Shown: piece after piece, positions 23,925-30,619 of the stretch
How the letters are laid out: every line of letters starts with the position of its first letter
Numbering within the stretch: position 1 is the first letter of the stretch
Origin: Nitrosomonadaceae bacterium
GTDB taxonomy: Bacteria > Pseudomonadota > Gammaproteobacteria > Burkholderiales > Nitrosomonadaceae
DNA: 33,636 nucleotides
Reading direction: 5' to 3'
NCBI GenBank assembly: GCA_919902625.1
Contig: CAKKRO010000031.1
Coordinates: 1 to 33,636 of the forward strand
Notes under the pieces: model-generated
Databases searched by the model: none
What the model was told of the DNA's origin: nothing
Seen by the model: only the letters and a program-made list of their open reading frames with translations
Position numbers and translations under genes: made by a program

Positions 23925-24734
23925 TCAATGCGACTCATGCGCCATCGATATATAAACCACTGTCAGCATCATGAATATAAATGCCTGCAGGGTCACAATT
24001 AAAATATGAAATATCGCCCACCCCGCTCCCAAAATCGCACCAAAAATAGCGCCACTTACCCCCGTTGCCGCCCACATCCCAAGCAACAGAAAAATGATTT
24101 CGCCCGCATAAATATTACCGAAAAGACGCAAAGAGTGAGATAACGGCTTAGACACATATTCAATAAAATTAAATAATAAATTCAGTATCCAAAGAAGCGG
24201 ATTTTTTCCAAATGGCGTGCAAAAAAGCTCATGCATCCACCCGCCAAATCCTTTGACCTTTATACTAAAAAAGATCATCAAAAACCACACTGATAACGCT
24301 AACGCAAAAGTCGTATTTATATCGGTCGTCGGCACGGACCGCCAATTATGCAGTCCAAAAGCATGCTCATAAATCCAAGCCAAAATATCAATCGGCAGAA
24401 TATCCATGGAATTCATCATCAGAACCCACACAAAAATCGTTAGCGCAGTAGGCGCAACAAAAACATGCCGGTTGCCGTGGAATGTGTTTTTTACTTCATT
24501 ATCAATGAATTCGACAGCCAATTCGACAAACGCCTGACGTTTGGACGGCACACCGGGAGTGGCTTTACGCACCACCAGCCAAATAAATCCAAAACTTATA
24601 ATACCGAGGATTATGGATGTAACCAAAGTATCAACATGCAAAACCCAGAACGAGCCTTCTTTGACTTGTGTTGTTAAATTGGTTAGATGATGATCTATGT
24701 ACGATGTTGGAGTAAGTTCTGTATCTGATGCCAT
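23925..24734 (-). CDS. atpB: ATP synthase Fo subunit a
   Basis: A 269-residue membrane protein with five to six helices. The essential arginine is R203 in SHSLRLFGNIYAGE, and the partner residues in the C-terminal helix (LIVTLQAFIFMMLTVVYISM) are intact. With subunit c it forms the proton half-channels. It lies 36 bases downstream of atpI and 53 bases upstream of atpE. Confidence 0.98.
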   Translation of the reverse strand: MASDTELTPTSYIDHHLTNLTTQVKEGSFWVLHVDTLVTSIILGIISFGFIWLVVRKATPGVPSKRQAFVELAVEFIDNEVKNTFHGNRHVFVAPTALTIFVWVLMMNSMDILPIDILAWIYEHAFGLHNWRSVPTTDINTTFALALSVWFLMIFFSIKVKGFGGWMHELFCTPFGKNPLLWILNLLFNFIEYVSKPLSHSLRLFGNIYAGEIIFLLLGMWAATGVSGAIFGAILGAGWAIFHILIVTLQAFIFMMLTVVYISMAHESH

Positions 24735-24770
24735 GCGCTGCCTGCTTTATTTTTATTTTATAAATTTATC

Positions 24771-25151
24771 TTATCTTTGCTTTGTATTGTCTGATACAAA
24801 CAATGCCATACTATGAATCAAAACTGTCAGGATAAATGTGCCAATAAATGCGAATGCATTGACATTCTCATAGTTTTTAAACACCGCCCATAATAAGATT
24901 ACTGTCAAAATTACTTTCACAGCCTCAGCTCTTAATGCGGTTCTTATAGTTCCACTGGCCGTATATCCCTGATGATGCGAGATAATTATCGCAAAAGCTG
25001 CTGAGGATATTATACTGACCGATCCTCCCAGGATTGCTGATACTGCACTATGCAAATCAAGCAATAATGCAATCACAATCACCACTATCAGAGTAACAAG
25101 TAATTGCGCGTGCAAAACAACACTAAGCGGCCTATTCTTTATCCAAGACAT
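24771..25151 (-). CDS. atpI: ATP synthase assembly protein AtpI
   Basis: A four-helix membrane protein of the AtpI/UncI family, which assists c-ring assembly or Mg uptake for the synthase. The likely start is the ATG at 25151 (126 aa, MSWIKNRPLSVVLHAQ), preceded by GAGAG at five bases. An in-frame GTG at 25187 would add 12 residues, but it lies within about ten bases of the predicted transcription start, leaving no room for a ribosome binding site. It is the first gene of the atp operon. Confidence 0.9.
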   Translation of the reverse strand: MSWIKNRPLSVVLHAQLLVTLIVVIVIALLLDLHSAVSAILGGSVSIISSAAFAIIISHHQGYTASGTIRTALRAEAVKVILTVILLWAVFKNYENVNAFAFIGTFILTVLIHSMALFVSDNTKQR

Positions 25152-25203
25152 ACTTACTCTCATCCTTGGACAGACAGCATTGCTCACACATAAAAAGACG
25201 GCT

Positions 25204-25232
25204 ATTTTAGTTTATTTAACCCACCCAGTCAA
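25204..25232 (-). promoter_or_regulatory. Sigma-70-type promoter of the atp operon
   Basis: On the minus strand TTGACT (25227-25232) and TAAAAT (25204-25209) are separated by exactly 17 bases, each matching 5/6 of the consensus. Transcription would start near 25196, giving a leader of about 45 bases before the atpI ATG at 25151. This is the clearest promoter in the window. Confidence 0.75.
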
Positions 25233-25344
25233 CGTAAAATTCCACGGTGCATGATGGAGTTGTTGAATTACTGTATTGAAACTCAATCTCTCGCTTGATT
25301 ATTGATATAAAACAGAATGAAAGCTGATTACAGGAGAAAAGTAT

Positions 25345-26481
25345 TTATGTTATCGTCAAATGCTCTATTCCGGAGCTGATATCTTTATCCTTGGCTTCCG
25401 CGCTATTAAGCTTGATTTGCAAGCGCAGCTCATTCATGGAATCAGCATTCCTCAGCGCATCTTCGTAACTTATTTTACCTGCTTCATAAAGTTCGAATAA
25501 CGCGGTATCAAATGTCTGCATACCCATCTCGCGAGATTTCTTCATTATTTCTTTAATTTCATGAACATTCCCCTTAAAAACCAAATCAGCAATAAGGGGG
25601 GAGTTAAGCAGCACTTCAATGGCTGCAACACGCCCATTTCCATCTTTTACTGGAATCAATCTTTGTGCCACTAGCGCTCTTAAATTCAGAGACAAATCCA
25701 TTAACAATTGGGCCCGCCGTTCTTCCGGAAAAAAATTAATAATACGATCAAGCGCCTGATTAGCGCTGTTTGCGTGCAATGTTCCCATACAAAGATGGCC
25801 TGTTTCAGCGAAAGCAATCGCATGCTCCATAGTTTCGCGATCACGTATTTCTCCAATTAAAATTACATCCGGTGCTTGCCGCAATGTGTTTTTTAAAGCC
25901 GCTTCCCATGATTCAGTATCAACACCTACTTCACGTTGAGTGATCACACAATGAATATGCTCATGCACATACTCCACCGGATCTTCAATGGTAATAATAT
26001 GACCATAACTGTTTTTGTTACGGTGACCAATGAGTGCCGCCATCGATGTGGATTTCCCTGAACCGGTACCGCCCACAAAAATCACAAGTCCACGCTTACT
26101 CATGACAACTTCTTTCAAAACCTGTGGTAATCCCAAATCATCAAACTCCGGAATTTTAGTTGTAATCGTCCGCAGCACCATGCCGACTTGTTGCTGCTGG
26201 ATAAAGGCGTTAACTCGGAAACGCCCTATTCCAGGAGGATTAATAGCAAAATTACATTCCTTGATAGCTTCGAATTCAGCAGCTTGCTTATCATTCATGA
26301 TCGCTTTAGCCAACATTTCAGCATGTTGTGCAGACAGCGATTGCTGAGAAACCGGTGTCATTTTTCCATCAATCTTGAATGCAGGCGGAAATCCTGCTGT
26401 AATAAATAAGTCTGAAGCCTTCTTGCTGAGCATCAAACGCAGCAAATCAGACATAAATTTTGTTGCTTGCTCCCTATCCAT
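25345..26481 (-). CDS. pilU: Type IV pilus accessory retraction ATPase PilU
   Basis: A 378-residue hexameric secretion-type ATPase acting with PilT in pilus retraction at the cytoplasmic face. Walker A is GGTGSGKS (137-144), the Asp box TIEDPVEYVH, Walker B contains E211 in LIGEIRD, and the His box is GHLCMGTLH. It differs from PilT in its longer C-terminal tail (SAEAKDKDISSGIEHLTIT), typical of PilU. The start at the ATG 26481 is chosen because AGGAG lies six bases upstream; an upstream TTG lies inside that site. pilT is 44 bases upstream on the same strand. Confidence 0.95.
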   Translation of the reverse strand: MDREQATKFMSDLLRLMLSKKASDLFITAGFPPAFKIDGKMTPVSQQSLSAQHAEMLAKAIMNDKQAAEFEAIKECNFAINPPGIGRFRVNAFIQQQQVGMVLRTITTKIPEFDDLGLPQVLKEVVMSKRGLVIFVGGTGSGKSTSMAALIGHRNKNSYGHIITIEDPVEYVHEHIHCVITQREVGVDTESWEAALKNTLRQAPDVILIGEIRDRETMEHAIAFAETGHLCMGTLHANSANQALDRIINFFPEERRAQLLMDLSLNLRALVAQRLIPVKDGNGRVAAIEVLLNSPLIADLVFKGNVHEIKEIMKKSREMGMQTFDTALFELYEAGKISYEDALRNADSMNELRLQIKLNSAEAKDKDISSGIEHLTIT

Positions 26482-26525
26482 AATGCGCTCCTGCAATCCC
26501 GGTCAACGGTCAATTACCCGATCCA

Positions 26526-27569
26526 TCAAATCTTGAAATTATCCTTATTCATCGCCTTACTTCGTGCTTCGGACATTGAAATAACATTGCGTTTTACCAG
26601 ATCAGTCAAGTTCTGATCCAATGTCTGCATACCCACACTTTGACCTGTTTGAATTGCCGAGTACATCTGCGCAATTTTAGCTTCCCGTATCAGATTACGG
26701 ATAGCGGGTGTACCGATCATTATTTCATGTGCAGCTACGCGACCCTTGCCATCCTTTGTTTTTAAGAGCGCTTGAGAAATAACAGCGCGTAATGATTCGG
26801 ACAACATCGCTCGTACCATTTCTTTTTCTTCCGCCGGAAAAACGTCAATAATACGATCAACCGTTTTAGCGGCAGAACTTGTATGTAACGTGCCAAAAAC
26901 CAAATGACCTGTTTCAGCGGCTGTCATTGCCAAGCGTATCGTTTCCAGGTCACGCATTTCACCCACCAGAATTATGTCAGGGTCCTCGCGCAATGCTGAG
27001 CGCAACGCATTGGAAAAGCTTAACGTATCCCTCCCAACTTCTCTTTGGTTAATCAAACATTTCTTGCTCTCATGCACAAATTCTATGGGATCCTCAAGGG
27101 TCAGAATATGTCCGTATTCATTCTCGTTAATATCATTGATCATGGCCGCCAACGTAGTAGATTTTCCTGAACCTGTAGGGCCTGTTACCAGAACAACTCC
27201 GCGGGGCTGCTTGGCAATTTCAGCAAATATTTTGGGGGCTTTGATATCCTCCAGGCTTAAAACCTTCGATGGGATCGTGCGCATGACTGCTGCGGCGCCA
27301 CGCTGGGTATTAAATGCATTCACACGGAAACGCGCAAGATTTGGAACAGCAAAAGAGAAATCACATTCCAGGCTCTCTTCATAAAATTTGCGCTGACTAT
27401 CATTCATAATGTCATACACCATATTGTGCACTTCTTTGTGATCCATTTCCGGCAAATTAATGCGACGAATTTCACCATGCACCCGAATCATCGGTGGCAT
27501 GCCTGCAGACAAATGCAAATCTGAAGCACTGTTCTTAACTACGAATGCAAGCAACTCTACTATATTCAT
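26526..27569 (-). CDS. pilT: Type IV pilus retraction ATPase PilT
   Basis: The 347-residue motor that depolymerises pili for twitching and DNA uptake. Walker A is GPTGSGKS (130-137), the Asp box LTLEDPIEF, Walker B has E204 in LVGEMRD, the His box is GHLVFGTLHT (221-230), and the PilT-specific AIRNLIRE motif is at 289-296. I choose the ATG at 27569 (MNIVELLAFVVKN), which has GAGGG eight bases upstream and matches the family N-terminus. A near-perfect palindrome lies about 20 bases upstream. A gene often found beside pilT in other proteobacteria (yggS) is not here. Confidence 0.97.
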   Translation of the reverse strand: MNIVELLAFVVKNSASDLHLSAGMPPMIRVHGEIRRINLPEMDHKEVHNMVYDIMNDSQRKFYEESLECDFSFAVPNLARFRVNAFNTQRGAAAVMRTIPSKVLSLEDIKAPKIFAEIAKQPRGVVLVTGPTGSGKSTTLAAMINDINENEYGHILTLEDPIEFVHESKKCLINQREVGRDTLSFSNALRSALREDPDIILVGEMRDLETIRLAMTAAETGHLVFGTLHTSSAAKTVDRIIDVFPAEEKEMVRAMLSESLRAVISQALLKTKDGKGRVAAHEIMIGTPAIRNLIREAKIAQMYSAIQTGQSVGMQTLDQNLTDLVKRNVISMSEARSKAMNKDNFKI

Positions 27570-27588
27570 TGCGACGCCCTCTGGTGAC

Positions 27589-27613
27589 AATATTCGACAT
27601 AATGTTGAATATT
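27589..27613. promoter_or_regulatory. 25-base palindrome upstream of pilT, operator-like
   Basis: AATATTCGACAT (27589-27600) and ATGTTGAATATT (27602-27613) are inverted copies around one central base, with 11 of 12 positions paired. It sits 20 to 44 bases upstream of the pilT ATG. In DNA it would suit a dimeric regulator; in RNA it would form an AU-rich hairpin just before the ribosome binding site. No other copy was noticed in the window. Confidence 0.6.
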
Positions 27614-27680
27614 CGAAAAGTACTCATGAATCTCAAGCAGCAGCACCTGAGTGAGTCATTTATCAACGGAAGGAACGGAC

Positions 27681-27702
27681 AAAAATTGAGCAGACACTGC
27701 TC
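27681..27702 (-). terminator. Weak terminator-like hairpin after the ferredoxin gene
   Basis: On the minus strand GAGCAG-TGT-CTGCTC (27688-27702) is followed by AATTTTTG. The six-pair stem and short T-run fit a weak intrinsic terminator for the M16-rsmD-coaD-ferredoxin transcript, but it lies nearly 190 bases after the last stop codon. Confidence 0.4.
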
Positions 27703-27887
27703 TTATGGAGGCATCCGAAAACAGCGGTCATGGCAAGGGAAGGCTATTTTGAGGCAAGTGGTTATTCTATTTGCGAAATAGACCGGAAAATATAGCCAGG
27801 ATAGCTTCTTAGAGCAAACGGAGACGGGTAAAATCACTTGGCTTCATATTAAGAAGAATATTATTCCGTTATTTTGTGCCAGATAAT

Positions 27888-28139
27888 TTAGCCACCAGCA
27901 ATAAGTGACTGATATTTTGCTTGCAACTGCTCTTTGCTCTCAACCCTGTCTGGATCAGTAACAATACAATCAACCGGACATACTTCTACACATTGCGGCT
28001 CGTTATAGTGACCGACGCATTCGGTGCATAAGTTTGCATTTATCTTGTAAATGTCTTCACCCTGAGAAATCGCACCGTTAGGGCATTCGGGTTCACACAC
28101 ATCACAGTTAATGCATTCGTCAGTAATAATTAATGCCAT
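27888..28139 (-). CDS. 2[4Fe-4S] ferredoxin, YfhL-like
   Basis: An 83-residue low-potential electron carrier. The first cluster motif is C9-x2-C12-x2-C15-x3-C19-P. The second is C38-x2-C41-x8-C50-x3-C54-P, with an extra C58. The eight-residue insertion in the second motif and the C-terminal helix (ESKEQLQAKYQSLIAGG) mark the YfhL/Alvin type of ferredoxin. The gene follows coaD by 13 bases, an order common in betaproteobacteria. Its redox partner is not evident here. Confidence 0.95.
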   Translation of the reverse strand: MALIITDECINCDVCEPECPNGAISQGEDIYKINANLCTECVGHYNEPQCVEVCPVDCIVTDPDRVESKEQLQAKYQSLIAGG

Positions 28140-28152
28140 TTTATCCTCAAAA

Positions 28153-28632
28153 CTATTTTGTTATTTTTTCGCGCAGCTTTTGCGCTACCAGGGGATGCAC
28201 AAAAGCATCCGCGTTACCGCCCAATGAAGCGATCTCACGCACGATGGTCGCTGAAATAAACATATATTGCTCTGATGGGGTCATGAATAGAGTCTCCACA
28301 TCAGGATACATACCACGATTCATCCCCGCCATCTGAAACTCATATTCAAAATCAGATGCTGCTCGCAAACCACGCAAAATTATTCGCGCGTTCTGTTGCT
28401 GCAGGAAATCCATTAATAAGCCCGAGAACGCCATAATCTTAACATTCGCACAATCTGACAATACCTGCTGAGCCATCTCCACCCTCTCTTCCAGCGTAAA
28501 AAATGGTTTTTTACCGCTACTGACAGCCACCGCCACCACGACTTGATCAAATAAACGCGAAGCGCGCCGGACAAGATCTTCATGTCCACGCGTTATTGGA
28601 TCAAACGTCCCAGGGTAAATCACTTTATCCAT
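28153..28632 (-). CDS. coaD: Phosphopantetheine adenylyltransferase
   Basis: A 159-residue nucleotidyltransferase for the penultimate step of coenzyme A synthesis. The N-terminal YPGTFDPITRGHEDL contains the T/HxGH motif (TRGH, 14-17), RGLRAASDFEYEFQM is the conserved substrate-binding stretch, and ISATIVRE (126-133) is the ISSTxxR-type motif. Its ATG lies eight bases inside rsmD, so the two are translationally coupled. Confidence 0.98.
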   Translation of the reverse strand: MDKVIYPGTFDPITRGHEDLVRRASRLFDQVVVAVAVSSGKKPFFTLEERVEMAQQVLSDCANVKIMAFSGLLMDFLQQQNARIILRGLRAASDFEYEFQMAGMNRGMYPDVETLFMTPSEQYMFISATIVREIASLGGNADAFVHPLVAQKLREKITK

Positions 28633-29179
28633 TGGGCTTCAACTCCAGAAGCTGATAATACACTGTGCCCGCTTTTGCACTACGTTTGATATTCCATGGC
28701 TTATCCGGAATCCATACACCTCTGGTCTCAGTATAAACCCGCCCATTTTTTTCAAGATGCGATGGCAGCAATAACAGTAATTCTGGCAATAATTCAAGCC
28801 GGTAGGGTGGATCAAGAAAAACGACATCAAATCTTCGCACATCAGAGTTCATAAAATTCAGCGCATTCATCATAACCGGTTCAACTTGCATTGCTTGCAA
28901 ACTTTCCTTATTCTCACATAATGCTCTGTAGATCTTGGCATCGGCCTCTACCATAACCACTCTCTCCGCTCCACGCGATGCAGCTTCGAAACCTAATGCA
29001 CCACTCCCTGCAAACAAATCAAGACAGCTCAGACCGCTCAAATCTTGTCCCAGCCAGTTAAATACTGTTTCACGGATTCTATCAGGAGTAGGTCTTAAAT
29101 CAGGCCGATCCGGAAAAGTCAGCAAACGGCTACGCCAATGACCACCGATAATACGGACTTTTCCCTGGATTAAAGCCAT
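28625..29179 (-). CDS. rsmD: 16S rRNA (guanine966-N2)-methyltransferase RsmD
   Basis: A 184-residue SAM-dependent methyltransferase. RIIGGHWRSRLL and PTPDRIRETVFNWL are family N-terminal signatures, motif I is LDLFAGSGALGFEA (53-66), and the catalytic motif IV is DPPY (123-126). It methylates G966 of 16S rRNA in the 30S subunit. It follows the M16 gene by 14 bases and overlaps coaD, the usual order in proteobacteria. Confidence 0.97.
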   Translation of the reverse strand: MALIQGKVRIIGGHWRSRLLTFPDRPDLRPTPDRIRETVFNWLGQDLSGLSCLDLFAGSGALGFEAASRGAERVVMVEADAKIYRALCENKESLQAMQVEPVMMNALNFMNSDVRRFDVVFLDPPYRLELLPELLLLLPSHLEKNGRVYTETRGVWIPDKPWNIKRSAKAGTVYYQLLELKPNG

Positions 29180-29193
29180 GCACTGAAAGTCGT

Positions 29194-30498
29194 TTACTCA
29201 ATGGCGCCAACAATGACAGCGACCATACCGTCAGGTTGAATCCGTCGCTGGAAAGCTTGCCGGATTTGCGCGGTTGTTACCGCTTCAACAGCTGCCAAAT
29301 AATCCGTTAAATAAGTCAGTGGCAAATGATAAAAACCGATCATGGCGAGAAAACTCAAAATCTTACTATTACTATCTATGCGGAGCGGAAAACCACCAAT
29401 AATATTTTGCTGGGCGGCGGCCAGTTCTTCCTCCGTCGGACCTTCAGTAACAAAGTCCTTGAGCACTTTCCGGGTTAATGCAAATGCTTCCTCTGACTGC
29501 TCTTTTTTTGTCTGCAAGACTATCTGAAAAGGCCCCTGTTCCTTATAGGGAGAAAAGGAGCTGTACACGCTATAGGCCAAACCACGTTGTTGGCGAACTT
29601 CTTCCATCAAGCGTGAAACGAATCCGCCACCGCCCAGTACATAATTCCCAACCAGAAGCGGAAAATAATCAGGATCATCTCGACGCAAGCCTGGATAAGC
29701 CAACTGTATATGACTTTGTGTTGCGGGGTGAGGAATCTTTTTTATATCGGCTATAGGAATCTGTACTGCCGGCATCTCGGTTTTTTGCTGGTCAAAAGAT
29801 AAATTCCCGGTCAGTAATTCTGCAATAGCTGCTGCTTCAAACCGGCTGACATCTCCAATGATTGCTATAACCGCATTCCCGGCAACATAGTAAGACCGAT
29901 AAAAAGCAAGCAGGTCTTCCCGCTGTAACGTATCCAGTATATCCATCTCGCCTAGACCGCTTAATCCGTAAGGATGACTGCCGTAGAGCATTTTCATCAA
30001 TTCACGTTCAGCGATATAATCAGGCTTGATGCTCGATTCTTTAATACTTGAGATTATTCTTGCCTTCTCACGCGCCAATACGTCCTGCGGGAATTCCGGG
30101 CGTTGAATAATACGCGCCAATATATCCAATGCCTGCTTGCGCTCTCGCTCGCTACTTAAAGTACGCAAAGCGATACCCGCACGATCCCGGTCAAAATGAC
30201 TGTTCAGTTGCGCCCCGACATCAGCCAGCGCCATCGCAATTTGATCTTCAGATAAACCACCCGCGCCCAGGCTGAGCAAATGCCGTACCAGATTGGCATT
30301 GCCCGACTTATCAGAGGTATCCATGCCACTACCCGCACCAAACTCCACACTGACATCCAACATGGGCAAATCGTGATTTTCAACAAAATAAACACGCGCA
30401 CCCGAAGATGTCTGCCAATACTGGATGGGTAGCGAAGCCAATACCCATTGAGAATAAAAACCAATCAGCAAGATGAGTATGCATCGTTTTATTTGCAC
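29194..30498 (-). CDS. Non-catalytic M16B peptidase homologue, periplasmic
   Basis: A 434-residue protein with a signal peptide (cleavage likely after residue 21, WVLA) and the two-domain M16B fold. At the position of the zinc motif HxxEH it reads N69-L-V-R-H73, so one histidine and the catalytic glutamate are lost. The C-terminal substrate-binding segment RLMEEVRQQRGLAYSVYS is intact, as expected of the inactive partner in an M16B pair. The start is a GTG at 30498 with TAGGAGG five bases upstream. In related genomes an active M16 gene usually precedes it; here only 121 non-coding bases separate it from ppc. rsmD follows. Confidence 0.88.
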   Translation of the reverse strand: MQIKRCILILLIGFYSQWVLASLPIQYWQTSSGARVYFVENHDLPMLDVSVEFGAGSGMDTSDKSGNANLVRHLLSLGAGGLSEDQIAMALADVGAQLNSHFDRDRAGIALRTLSSERERKQALDILARIIQRPEFPQDVLAREKARIISSIKESSIKPDYIAERELMKMLYGSHPYGLSGLGEMDILDTLQREDLLAFYRSYYVAGNAVIAIIGDVSRFEAAAIAELLTGNLSFDQQKTEMPAVQIPIADIKKIPHPATQSHIQLAYPGLRRDDPDYFPLLVGNYVLGGGGFVSRLMEEVRQQRGLAYSVYSSFSPYKEQGPFQIVLQTKKEQSEEAFALTRKVLKDFVTEGPTEEELAAAQQNIIGGFPLRIDSNSKILSFLAMIGFYHLPLTYLTDYLAAVEAVTTAQIRQAFQRRIQPDGMVAVIVGAIE

Positions 30499-30619
30499 CA
30501 GAACCTCCTACAGTTCGTCAAGATTAGGCATATTCGTTATTTTCACGCCATACCGCCTAGCAGGGGCCGTTGAAAAACATATCGGGCAGCCGCAAGGCAG
30601 ATAGTTTTTTAGCAACCCG

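Larger units (their letters stand above)
27570..27887. other. Intergenic region between pilT and the ferredoxin gene
   Basis: These 318 bases hold the pilT palindrome, a weak terminator-like hairpin and no gene that I can recognise. On the plus strand one frame runs from 27545 to 27781 and, after a single TAG, continues open to about 27885 (TGKYSQDSFLEQTETGKITW and onward). This might be a decayed coding sequence, but it lacks a recognisable motif and a ribosome binding site. Confidence 0.45.
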
